A DNA stretch of 29,499 bases from SHLQ01 sp964445255 (lineage in GTDB: Bacteria; Actinomycetota; Acidimicrobiia; Acidimicrobiales; SHLQ01). The translations under genes were made by a program, and so were the position numbers. The stretch covers positions 1 to 29,499 of the forward strand of contig CAYUKM010000018.1 in NCBI GenBank assembly GCA_964445255.1. The letters are read 5' to 3'. Positions 1-7,478 of the stretch are shown here, in pieces (within the stretch, counting starts at the first letter, position 1; every line of letters starts with the position of its first letter). The notes beneath the pieces were generated by a model that worked only from the letters and a program-made list of their open reading frames with translations, did no database searches and was not told the origin of the DNA.

Positions 1-1299
1 GTCTTCTCCAGTGTGGACAGGGGCCAGAGCTGGACCGAGATAGAAGCAGAATTCGCCACGAACGACTTCGAACGAACCCACGGACAGCCCCTTCCCTCCT
101 TTAGCGCTGAGACGCCTCTGCTCGGATCGATGGCGGTACTTGGCGACCGTCTCCTGGTGCTCGTCGAGTCCACCACGCTGACCAACTGGACCGAAGCCGC
201 TCGAAGTGCCGGCATCGTCGACAACGACACGCAAGTCTTCCTGTCTGGCGCGCCACCATTCCCCGGCGAAGAGGACGAGCAGACCTTCCAAGCGGTAGGG
301 CCCGAAGGTATTCGGGAAGTCATCATTACCGCTGACGACCTCAGCTTGTCTGAGGAAGCCTTCGACGAGCTGAAACTCGGACTCTTCTTTTCACCGCCTG
401 GACCCAACGATGATCTCGATGCCTCGGCATTCCGGTTCTTCCTGTCAGAGGCCGGTAGCCCCTTTGAGCGAGCCTCGGATCCGAGAATTGGGCCATTCCC
501 GTCGGTCTTTACCCAGGGCGAGCGATTCGTCGCACAATCCGAGACCCCCAGCGAGTTCTCCGACGAGTTTCTGCGCAGGGTTCGGGTGTCGACCGATGGC
601 ACGTCGTGGAGCAAATCAGATGACGACACCCCAGTTCACGAACTCGTGTACGCCCTCACACTTCAGGACGTCCCCCAGGAATTCGGCAATGTCATCGACG
701 GCGACTTGTGGGGGCTGCGAATCGAGCCCGGCTCCGAGGGAGCTGTACGCCTCGAACAATCCAACGGAGGCAACACCGCCTACTCGCTCGCACCCGCTCC
801 GGAAGCCGACCTGCAACCCGAGCTGGCCTTCACGACGGATTTCGGGGCAGCAGTAGTCTGGCAGAACCCTGCACTGGAGGTTCCGCCCGTAGCCACTGTG
901 GTGGAAAACGGCTGGACCTTCGAAGCACGACTCACGAGCTTTACGTTCACGCTTACCGACCCTGAGGGCAACCAGTCTGGAAATCGCTCGCTCTTCGGCA
1001 GCAGCTTCGACAACGTGGTGATCGATGAGAACCTGACGGTGTGGGTCTTCGACGACGACGGGTCCGAGCTTGCCTCGTTTAGCTTCGATGAAGTCGGGAC
1101 TGCGGCACTGCGCACCGAATCCGAAATACAACGGGTTGTCAGTTGGGCGACTGGGCCGAACGATTGGCGCTTCGCCGAGCTCGAAGGCCTTTCCATATCC
1201 TTCTGGATCTTCCAGCCAATCGACCAGGGATTGTTGGCAACCGCGCCTGATGACCCAACCGAGGCACTGCTGATCGAGTGGCCTGACGAGTTCGAGTAA
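1..1299 (+). CDS. C-terminal part of a large Asp-box (BNR-like) repeat protein, truncated by the window edge
   Basis: The reading frame is open from the first base, so the GTG at 13 is probably not the true start and the gene continues upstream. The first residues (VFSSVDRGQSWTEI) match an Asp-box, the S-x-D-x-G-x-x-W turn of sialidase/BNR beta-propellers, and a second copy (VSTDGTSWS) occurs about 195 residues later. The visible 432 residues are acidic, lack any membrane segment and contain no enzyme motif that I recognise. By family knowledge such repeats form propeller blades in secreted or envelope proteins; a secreted role is inferred because the N-terminus is not visible. It ends TAA 35 bases before the MFS gene on the same strand, so the two may be co-transcribed. 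Sialidase activity is not supported. Confidence 0.7.
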   Translation, partial: VFSSVDRGQSWTEIEAEFATNDFERTHGQPLPSFSAETPLLGSMAVLGDRLLVLVESTTLTNWTEAARSAGIVDNDTQVFLSGAPPFPGEEDEQTFQAVGPEGIREVIITADDLSLSEEAFDELKLGLFFSPPGPNDDLDASAFRFFLSEAGSPFERASDPRIGPFPSVFTQGERFVAQSETPSEFSDEFLRRVRVSTDGTSWSKSDDDTPVHELVYALTLQDVPQEFGNVIDGDLWGLRIEPGSEGAVRLEQSNGGNTAYSLAPAPEADLQPELAFTTDFGAAVVWQNPALEVPPVATVVENGWTFEARLTSFTFTLTDPEGNQSGNRSLFGSSFDNVVIDENLTVWVFDDDGSELASFSFDEVGTAALRTESEIQRVVSWATGPNDWRFAELEGLSISFWIFQPIDQGLLATAPDDPTEALLIEWPDEFE

Positions 1300-1334
1300 C
1301 AACCTTCGGGTGGCGGAAACCCCCGACGGAAAAC

Positions 1335-2552
1335 GTGTGCTGCGAGGTGCCTGAACTAAAGCAGCACGCGTTTCTCCGTAGGCTTTGGGCGGTGTACCGG
1401 CTCGTTTACGTCAGCTATCTGTTCATGGTGGCATCAGCCGGAGTCACCTTCGTGTTCCTCGAAGACGTGGAACAGCTCTACGGCATCCCGCCGTGGGGGC
1501 TCGGGCTGATCTCATCGCTCGCGTTCTTCACCGCGGTGATCTCAGCGGTGCTCATTGCACCTCTCGGCGACCGGGGCCTGCTCCGAGCTCTCGGAATCTT
1601 CGCCTTCGCTACCGCGATCATTGGAAACGTGTGGATCGGGTTCGCCACCGAGCTGTGGAGCCTCGCCGCAAGCCGTGCCCTCGGCGGACTCGGCGTGGGG
1701 GTATTCGCCATCGTGGGTCGCAAAGCACTAATCGGCGAAACCACCGACGGCGGCGCTGAGAAGATCGGCGGCTTCGTCTCCGCCGCAGTGGCCGGCTTCA
1801 TTGGAGGTCCGGCACTCGGGGCTTGGCTTGGCGACCTCGGCGGCATCGAAACGCCGTACCTGGCAATATCGGCAGCGTTAGCACTCCTCGCGGCGCCCAC
1901 GATCAAATATCTGATCAGCGTGCCTATCGCTGTGAGCGAACGCACCACCATTTCGACCATGCTCCCGTTGTTCAGCTCTCCCAACGTTAGGGCTGCAACG
2001 GCGGCCTACCTGGCGGTCTTCTTTAACATCGGCGTCTTCGATGCAACGGTCGACCTCTACCTATCTAGCCTCGGTGCCTCCAATGCCCAGGTTGGCCTCA
2101 TCCTGATCATTGTCGGCGCCCCGCTGCTCTTCATCCCCCGCTTAGCTGGGAGAGCAGTCGATACCAGCTCCCGAACGATGCAATACATGCTCATGGCCTT
2201 GGCCATATTCGTGCCGATCGTGCTGACCCTTGGCTTTTGGGAAGGCCTGCTCGTGTTCACGGTGCTCGCCACCTTCCAGACAACGATGGAAAGCGTGATT
2301 TTTCCCGCCGCCAACCGACTGGTCATCGACGAAGCGGGTGCGGCCAACTCCGCCGTCGGCACCGGCATGCTCGACGCCTCCGGTTCCCTCGCTGCCGGTT
2401 TCTCGGCATTGATCGCACCGGTGCTGTTCGACCTAACCGATGGGCCGCTCGGGTCTTTCGGCGTGTCGGGTCTCGTATCTCTTGGGCTGGCGATCATCGC
2501 CTGGCGGAACTCAACCCAAACGCGACAAAGCGCCGACGCTGGCCTGACCTAA
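1335..2552 (+). CDS. Major facilitator superfamily (MFS) transporter
   Basis: A 405-residue, strongly hydrophobic protein with about 12 predicted membrane segments in two halves, the usual MFS size and layout. The loop after the second segment reads APLGDRGLLRALG, a degenerate version of the MFS motif A (GxLaDrxGrr). A small-residue-rich stretch around residue 110-160 (ALGGLGVGVFAIVGRKALIG, then AAVAGFIGGPALGAWLG) resembles the helix 4-5 region of drug and sugar/proton antiporters. The start is taken at GTG 1335; GTG 1347 in the same frame is possible. The substrate cannot be read from the sequence. It follows the Asp-box gene by 35 bases and converges on the FAS1-domain gene; a 14-base palindrome lies between their stops. 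Confidence 0.85.
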   Translation: MCCEVPELKQHAFLRRLWAVYRLVYVSYLFMVASAGVTFVFLEDVEQLYGIPPWGLGLISSLAFFTAVISAVLIAPLGDRGLLRALGIFAFATAIIGNVWIGFATELWSLAASRALGGLGVGVFAIVGRKALIGETTDGGAEKIGGFVSAAVAGFIGGPALGAWLGDLGGIETPYLAISAALALLAAPTIKYLISVPIAVSERTTISTMLPLFSSPNVRAATAAYLAVFFNIGVFDATVDLYLSSLGASNAQVGLILIIVGAPLLFIPRLAGRAVDTSSRTMQYMLMALAIFVPIVLTLGFWEGLLVFTVLATFQTTMESVIFPAANRLVIDEAGAANSAVGTGMLDASGSLAAGFSALIAPVLFDLTDGPLGSFGVSGLVSLGLAIIAWRNSTQTRQSADAGLT

Positions 2553-2563
2553 ACAAATCAGAC

Positions 2564-2577
2564 GAGCGTCGACGCTC
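2564..2577. terminator. Candidate bidirectional hairpin between convergent genes
   Basis: The perfect palindrome GAGCGTCGACGCTC lies in the 48-base gap between the stop codons of the MFS gene (+) and the FAS1-domain gene (-). It can form a 5-bp stem with a TCGA loop on either strand. There is no clear U-tract, so it is only a weak intrinsic-terminator candidate. Confidence 0.3.
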
Positions 2578-2600
2578 CAGTCGTTTCCCCCAAATGTGAT

Positions 2601-4448
2601 CTAAACGAGTGCCTCGTCTTCGTTGCGACGGCGGCTCGTGTAGACGAACGCACCACCGCTAATGACCAGTGCAGCACCGAGTGCTCCGAGGAGCTCTGAG
2701 GATGCGCCGGTCACTGCCAGCTGAGGTTCAGCCGGTGGCATCAAGATGCCCTCGATGACGTGGATAATGCCGTTGCTTCCCTCGAGATCGGTAGTCACGA
2801 TCTCAATGCCGTTGACAGCGCCATCAGCGACGGTGAGCTCAAGACCTGTGGAGGTCGTAAGCGTTGCACCATCAGCCAAGTCGGCAGCAGTAAACGTACC
2901 TGGGACGACGTGGAAACCGAGGAGCGACTGCGCAAGCAGCGGATCATCGGTGACCTGCATCACCAGATCAGGGTTGGCCTCAAGTGCCGTTACCGCACCC
3001 GAGTCGCTTGGCAAGAACACAGTGAGCGGACCGTCGGAACCGAGCGCATCGTTCAAGCCCAGTGGGCCGAGAACACCAGCGACGGTAGGTGACGTTGCAC
3101 CGGCGATCGCTGCCAGGTTCTCAATCTCAGGCTCTGGGGCCTCGGTCGTGGTCGTGGTCGTGGCCTCGGTGGTAGTCGTGGTCTCCGGAGCCTCGGTCGT
3201 AGTCGTGGTCTCTTCTTCTGGAGCCTCGGTCGTGGTCGCCGGAGCCTCGGTCGTCGTGGCCGGAGCTGAAACCTCGGTGTTGTCGCCACCAAAGTTGCAC
3301 TGGCTAAGGATCAATCCGAGGATCACGATGGCTGCGATGAGGGCTAGCAGCCACCACCACTTGCCAAGGCAACCTGCCAAGCCAGCGCCATCGTCATCGT
3401 CGTCGTCACGCTGAACTTCGTTGCGAATGGACGCACCGGTCGCGCCAGCGGTGGCACCAGCAGCAACCTTGCGGCCTCCGCTGATCTTCACTTCTTCGCG
3501 CTCGATGTTTGCCGATGGCTTCGAAACCGATGCCTTGGCACCCGACACAGCACCCGTGGCTTTGCCACCGAGATCGCCAGCGGCGCCGGTTACCTTGCCA
3601 CCGAGATCGCCAGCAGCGCCCGTTACCTTGCCGAGCGCATCTTTTCCACCGGAGGCAGCCAGTCCGGCTGCACCAGCTATCCCCGCTGCACCTGCAGCGG
3701 CAGCGCCGCCGATGCCGATGCCCTTACCCTCGACGTTTACGTCCCCGACGCTGGCGTCGGGCATGTCGGGCATCTTGCCCTTCACATCGGGCATGTCGGG
3801 CATCTTGCCTTCAGGCATGTCGGGCATCTTGCCTTCAGGCATGTCGGGCATCTTGCCCTTCACATCAGGCATGTCGGGCATTGCGCCCTTGATGCCGTCG
3901 GCCTTACCGGACAGTCCCGCGGCGGCGCCAGCAGCACCGGCGATACCTGCGGCTCCGGCGGCGGCTGCGCCACCGGAAATTCCTGAACCACTGATCTTCG
4001 AGTCGCCGTCTACCGTGATCTCGCCTGCATCTGCAGCAGCGCTAGCCGCTGCGTCGCCAGCCTTACCGGCAGCCGCACCTGCAGCGCCAGCAGCACCTGC
4101 GGCTGCAGCCGTTCCGGTTGCGCCCAAACCAGTACCTGAGCCCATGGCGGCGCTGCGGTTCGCGTTGACCGTCGCTACGTCACATGGATGGTTCGCAGCA
4201 CCGGGTTCAAAATCGGCGCTCTTGGAGCCATCGGGGTGGCTGCCGGCAAGCTTGAAGCCCGCTGCTTCTGCTGCCGACGGTGAGTCGAACCACACCTCAG
4301 CTTTAGTTTGCTCGTACCCCGTCGAATCGGGGCGGTGGTACTTTTGGGAGTCCACATTCCCCTTGATGGGGTAACACGCAGGCATCTTGTACGGATCGGC
4401 AAGCGGTGCATGCGATCCTGGCCCGTAGGGATGACTTTTGGAGTCCAT
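2601..4448 (-). CDS. Sunset-like/FAS1-domain surface protein with LAVTG sorting tail
   Basis: 615 residues with a mosaic layout. Residues about 20-70 (YPIKGNVDSQKYHRPDS, then TKAEVWF, AAEAAGF) resemble the short sunset domain of actinobacterial and cyanobacterial proteins. Residues about 100-350 are Gly/Ala-rich low complexity, interrupted at about 189-230 by MPDMP-type repeats. A single membrane segment at about 361-383 (WWWLLALIAAIVILGLIL) is followed by a Thr/Glu/Ala linker and a FAS1 (fasciclin) domain at about 440-571, with H1/H2-like boxes (GPLTVFLPSDS; GIIHVIEGIL). The tail has LAVTG, a hydrophobic stretch and RRR, which fits a sorting signal of the LAxTG type used by class E sortases. 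I infer a cytoplasmic N-terminal half and an external adhesive FAS1 domain. GAGAGAGGA precedes the ATG. No sortase gene is in the window. Confidence 0.8.
   Translation of the reverse strand: MDSKSHPYGPGSHAPLADPYKMPACYPIKGNVDSQKYHRPDSTGYEQTKAEVWFDSPSAAEAAGFKLAGSHPDGSKSADFEPGAANHPCDVATVNANRSAAMGSGTGLGATGTAAAAGAAGAAGAAAGKAGDAAASAAADAGEITVDGDSKISGSGISGGAAAAGAAGIAGAAGAAAGLSGKADGIKGAMPDMPDVKGKMPDMPEGKMPDMPEGKMPDMPDVKGKMPDMPDASVGDVNVEGKGIGIGGAAAAGAAGIAGAAGLAASGGKDALGKVTGAAGDLGGKVTGAAGDLGGKATGAVSGAKASVSKPSANIEREEVKISGGRKVAAGATAGATGASIRNEVQRDDDDDDGAGLAGCLGKWWWLLALIAAIVILGLILSQCNFGGDNTEVSAPATTTEAPATTTEAPEEETTTTTEAPETTTTTEATTTTTTEAPEPEIENLAAIAGATSPTVAGVLGPLGLNDALGSDGPLTVFLPSDSGAVTALEANPDLVMQVTDDPLLAQSLLGFHVVPGTFTAADLADGATLTTSTGLELTVADGAVNGIEIVTTDLEGSNGIIHVIEGILMPPAEPQLAVTGASSELLGALGAALVISGGAFVYTSRRRNEDEALV
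3761..3890 (-). repeat. In-gene tandem repeat encoding KMPDMP(E/D) units
   Basis: Five copies of a GCATGTCGGGCAT-type unit begin at 3761, 3791, 3815, 3839 and 3869, spaced 24 or 30 bases. On the minus strand they encode 8- or 10-residue units of the form KMPDMPEG or KMPDMPDVKG. The spacing is always a multiple of three, so copy-number change would stay in frame. Confidence 0.85.
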
Positions 4449-4624
4449 TGTTCCTCTCTCCCCCGCACAATCACGGATGATCTTCCTACTCTCTTACCGG
4501 GCAGGCCAATTCCTGAATCGACATTTTGATGACAATCTCAGAATCAGGCACCGAACGTAGTTCCTGAGGGTCCAATTACCGCTCATGGTGAATTTGATAG
4601 AAACAGGACGTAAAGGTGCGATGC

Positions 4625-4651
4625 TTGGATGCGGTCGCGTTCGCCTACGAT
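4625..4651 (+). promoter_or_regulatory. Candidate leaderless promoter for the 4-TM protein gene
   Basis: TTGGAT (4625-4630) and TACGAT (4646-4651) sit 15 bases apart. The second ends 6 bases before the GTG at 4658, so transcription would begin at or next to the start codon. No Shine-Dalgarno sequence is visible before that GTG, which suits a leaderless mRNA. The 15-base spacing is short for a primary-sigma promoter, so this is a weak call. The remaining gap from 4449 also has to hold the divergent promoter of the FAS1-domain gene. Confidence 0.3.
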
Positions 4652-4657
4652 TGAGAC

Positions 4658-5200
4658 GTGCTCCGTATAGATGCGGTTCTCTTGGCTGGTGTCGGCATTT
4701 TGTGTGTACACCAGGGTGCGTACACATTGACCGCGCTCACCGGTACCGAAAGTTCGATCGCCCATGGCCATTTGCAGACCGCGTGGTTGCTTGCATCGCT
4801 CGGGTTGCTCGGGGTCCTGACTCGCTCGATCCTTCGTTCTGTGAAGGCCCGAAGGTCGGAGGGCATCTCTGAACTCGCGCTCTTCGCTTGGATCGCGGGC
4901 GGCTATCTCGTGCTGGAACAAGCCGAACGCGCATGGGATGGCTACGGTCCGCTCACGCTGTTCTCCGAGCCAGTCTTTTGGGTAGGCCTTGCTCTCGCCC
5001 CTCTCGTTGCGCTTGCGCTCAGCTCGTCGATCCGGTCGATCGAGTCCGCAATTCACAGCTTTGTGCAAGCACGGCCTCGCTTGCCACGGCCACGTCCGCG
5101 CAGCGTTCCTTCGACATCACCGACCGTTCTCGTACTGGTCGGTCCCTGCTTCATTCGGACCGCTCCGCGACGCGGCCCACCTTCGGTTTTGTTCACCTAG
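4658..5200 (+). CDS. Small integral membrane protein of unknown function, first gene of a cupredoxin cluster
   Basis: 180 residues starting at GTG. Four hydrophobic segments are visible at about 6-27, 39-60, 72-92 and 105-125, followed by a Pro/Arg-rich, probably cytoplasmic tail ending in RRGPPSVLFT. Polar residues inside or next to the helices include VHQGAY near helix 1, HGHLQTAW before helix 2 and EQAERAW in helix 3; these His and Glu residues could bind metal or haem, but that is inference. No family is recognised with confidence. The next gene, a cupredoxin-like lipoprotein, begins 58 bases after the stop, followed closely by a polytopic protein, so the three are likely one functional unit in the envelope. 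Confidence 0.7.
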   Translation: MLRIDAVLLAGVGILCVHQGAYTLTALTGTESSIAHGHLQTAWLLASLGLLGVLTRSILRSVKARRSEGISELALFAWIAGGYLVLEQAERAWDGYGPLTLFSEPVFWVGLALAPLVALALSSSIRSIESAIHSFVQARPRLPRPRPRSVPSTSPTVLVLVGPCFIRTAPRRGPPSVLFT

Positions 5201-5240
5201 TCCAGTTGCGCCGGCCGGCGCATCTACACGAACGAAATCG

Positions 5241-5247
5241 AAAGGAG
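5241..5247 (+). promoter_or_regulatory. Shine-Dalgarno that fixes the lipoprotein start
   Basis: AAAGGAG lies 11 bases before ATG 5259. It selects this ATG over the earlier in-frame start at 4989, which would overlap the upstream gene and place about 90 unrelated residues before the lipoprotein signal peptide. Confidence 0.75.
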
Positions 5248-5258
5248 CCCAAACACAT

Positions 5259-6140
5259 ATGGGTACGAAACTCTTGCGCTTAATCGGCGCACTCGTTGCT
5301 GTCGCGTTAGTCGCCTCAGCATGCGGCAGCGAGACGGTTACCGAATCCGCTGCCGACACTCCCACTGCAGCCGTCGAGGAAACAGTGATCGACGAAACGG
5401 TCGTCGACGATTCAGTCGTCGACGAAGAAGACGACGCCATGGACGATGAGGCCATGGAAGCAATGGACGAAGAAGCCCTCGAAGACGAGGCATCACACTC
5501 CCATGACGATGCGTCACACGATGACGTGCTCGAGGTCAATGCCGACGCGCCAATCCCGGGCGTCGAGATCGAACTCACCGAGTCCGACGTTGCGGGCGTG
5601 TTCGACCTCGCGGTCACATTGACGAACTTCACCATCACTGAAGAGAACCTCGACGGCGAACCGATCGACAACGAGGGGCACCTGCACCTCTACCTCGATG
5701 GCACCCGCGTTGAGCGCTTCTTCGACGTCACCCATCAGGTTGCGATCCCGCAAGGTGATCACCTGGTCGAGGTTGAGCTCAGCTCCAACAGTCACGCCCC
5801 GTACGCGGTCGACGGTGTACCGATCCGCGCCGCAGCTTCGGTGGTGGGCGTCGGTCCAGAGGTGATACCAGACGTGGACCTCGAGGTCGGAGCAGTATTT
5901 GCAGCTGGCACCGTCACTCTCGATGCCGATGAGCGCATCGAAGCATCCGTTGGTGATGTCGTGACGCTGACAGTTGATAGCGACGTTGCTGAGGAAATCC
6001 ACCTCCACGGCTATGACATCTTCGCCGATGTCGCGCCAGGCACGACCACGATCATGACGTTCACCGCGGATACGCCCGGCCGCTTCGAAATCGAGTTCGA
6101 AGTCTCGCACGCGTTCATTGCTGAACTCGTCGTCTCATAG
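5259..6140 (+). CDS. Acidic lipoprotein with a cupredoxin-like C-terminal domain
   Basis: 293 residues from ATG 5259. The N-terminus MGTKLLRLIGALVAVALVASACG is a lipoprotein signal peptide with lipobox VASAC, so the protein is expected on the outer face of the membrane. Residues about 30-90 are extremely Asp/Glu-rich and end with the His-containing stretch SHSHDDASHDD, a plausible metal-binding tether. A middle domain contains NEGHLHLYLDGTRVERF and later SNSHAPYAVDGVPI, a pattern seen in secreted copper-associated proteins. The C-terminus (EEIHLHGYDIF, PGTTTIMTFTADTPGRFEIEFE, VSHAFIAELVVS) has the beta-strand pattern of a cupredoxin-like fold, but the classical type-1 Cys and Met ligands are absent. 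I infer a metal-handling or periplasm-facing partner of the downstream membrane protein, whose ATG is 9 bases after the stop. Confidence 0.8.
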   Translation: MGTKLLRLIGALVAVALVASACGSETVTESAADTPTAAVEETVIDETVVDDSVVDEEDDAMDDEAMEAMDEEALEDEASHSHDDASHDDVLEVNADAPIPGVEIELTESDVAGVFDLAVTLTNFTITEENLDGEPIDNEGHLHLYLDGTRVERFFDVTHQVAIPQGDHLVEVELSSNSHAPYAVDGVPIRAAASVVGVGPEVIPDVDLEVGAVFAAGTVTLDADERIEASVGDVVTLTVDSDVAEEIHLHGYDIFADVAPGTTTIMTFTADTPGRFEIEFEVSHAFIAELVVS

Positions 6141-6149
6141 CCCGAGACA

Positions 6150-7466
6150 ATGCTCGAACTACTCATCGCACACGGTGTCGGCTCACGCGGCACACTCCCA
6201 CTTCCGTGGTGGCAGTTCGCGTGGGCCGCCATCGTGGCGCTCGGGCTGAGCTTCGTTGGACTCGGCTCGTTCTGGCGTACACCCCGGCTCACCGCCGATG
6301 CCCCACGACGGGTCGTCGAGGGCACCGCAGTGCCGCTCACCATCGCCGAGTGGGTACTGCGCGTCGTCGGGATTCTGATCTATGGAGTAACCCTGGGCGC
6401 CGGGTTGTTCGGGACTGACATCGGTGGCGAGTCCGTGAACCTGGCCCCGGTCACGATCTACGTGATGGTGTGGGTGGCGGTGCCGATCTTTGCCGCGGTG
6501 TTCGGCGACTTCTGGAAGGCGCTCAATCCCTTCGAGACAATTGGGAAGTTGTTCCCTGAGCAACGCCGGGAGGCACCTGACCACCATTGGGTCGCCGGCG
6601 CTCTCCTGTTCGGATTCCTCGTTCTTGAGCTGGTCCACCCCAGCGGCGACAGCCCTCGGATCCTCGGTTGGGGCATGGTCGTCTACAGCATCGTGATGAT
6701 CGGTGGCATGGCCGTGTACGGACGGGTCTGGCTCGAACGCGCCGACGGCCTGGCGCTGCTGTTCCGAACCATCGCCGCGATCGCCCCGTTCGGCCGGAAC
6801 GAGGCTGGAAACTTGGTTCTCCGACGGCCGATGTCAGAGTTGTCGAATCTGCGGGTCCGACCGGGCACAGCGATCGCGTTCTTGATCGTTCTCGGCGGAA
6901 CATCGTTCGACGGCTTCAGCGAAAGCCCATTGTTCACCGACATCATCGGTCGACCCCGAGGCTGGGCTGCCTTCCCGCCGCTGTTTATTGGCCTGATCAT
7001 CATGATCGGCATTGCCGCCATCTTGTTTTGGATCGGCTCGCAGGCAACAGCGAAGGTCACCGGGCTCAGCCATGTCGAAGCGTCCGACCTGTTCGCACCG
7101 TCGCTCCTCCCGATCGTTTGGGCATACGCGGTGGCCCACTACGCCCAGTTGCTGGTCGACCAAAGCCAGAGCTTTTGGTTCCGGCTGTCCAACCCATATG
7201 GAGCCTTCGACGCCAACGACAACCCAACCACGAACCTGTTCGGCGCGGCGGACGGGGTGGTCAACCTGAACGTGATCGACGTCAACATCATCGCGTGGGT
7301 CCAGGCGATCTCGATCGTTGTAGGACACGTGCTCGCCGTGCTGTATGCCCATGATCTGGCGATCCGTGGCTTCGAGCACCGAAGCGCCGTCCGCAGTCAG
7401 CAGACGATGCTCTTCGTCATGGTGATGTATTCGGTCGCTGGCCTCTGGTTGCTCTTCTCTGCTTAA
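6150..7466 (+). CDS. Polytopic membrane protein of the type annotated fenitrothion hydrolase
   Basis: 438 residues with roughly 10-11 membrane segments. The beginning (LIAHGVGSRGTLPLPWWQFAWAAIVAL) and the FWRTPRL segment after the first helix match, from memory, actinobacterial proteins that databases often label fenitrothion hydrolase and that commonly follow a cupredoxin-type lipoprotein. That name has little value as a functional statement: I see no hydrolase motif, only helices with conserved-looking Trp, His, Asp and Asn residues such as FGDFWKALNPFETI, EASDLFAPSLLPI and YAVAHYAQLLVDQSQ. It begins 9 bases after the lipoprotein gene and is probably translationally linked to it. Metal or electron transport is inferred from the neighbour only. 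It converges on the first PhoX-like gene, with just 12 bases between stops. Confidence 0.75.
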   Translation: MLELLIAHGVGSRGTLPLPWWQFAWAAIVALGLSFVGLGSFWRTPRLTADAPRRVVEGTAVPLTIAEWVLRVVGILIYGVTLGAGLFGTDIGGESVNLAPVTIYVMVWVAVPIFAAVFGDFWKALNPFETIGKLFPEQRREAPDHHWVAGALLFGFLVLELVHPSGDSPRILGWGMVVYSIVMIGGMAVYGRVWLERADGLALLFRTIAAIAPFGRNEAGNLVLRRPMSELSNLRVRPGTAIAFLIVLGGTSFDGFSESPLFTDIIGRPRGWAAFPPLFIGLIIMIGIAAILFWIGSQATAKVTGLSHVEASDLFAPSLLPIVWAYAVAHYAQLLVDQSQSFWFRLSNPYGAFDANDNPTTNLFGAADGVVNLNVIDVNIIAWVQAISIVVGHVLAVLYAHDLAIRGFEHRSAVRSQQTMLFVMVMYSVAGLWLLFSA

Positions 7467-7478
7467 CGAATTGGCCCG

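Noticed and set aside
616..1302. Minus-strand open frame of 228 codons opposite the Asp-box gene
   Set aside because: The plus-strand frame is open from the window edge and has Asp-box motifs; the antisense frame has none and is typical of GC-rich antisense openness.
3761..3890. Short repeats of 24-30 base period resembling CRISPR or a minisatellite
   Set aside because: They are coding (KMPDMP units), lack unique spacers and always keep the reading frame.
3421..4374. Long plus-strand open frame of 317 codons opposite the FAS1-domain gene
   Set aside because: It is the antisense reading of the Gly/Ala-rich and MPDMP repeat region; the translation is low-complexity Ala/Pro/Ser, with no ribosome site and no domain. 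The minus-strand frame has the FAS1 domain and sorting signal.
4989..5258. N-terminal extension of the lipoprotein gene back to 4989
   Set aside because: It would overlap the upstream 4-TM gene by over 200 bases and place the lipoprotein signal peptide inside the protein; ATG 5259 has an AAAGGAG site.
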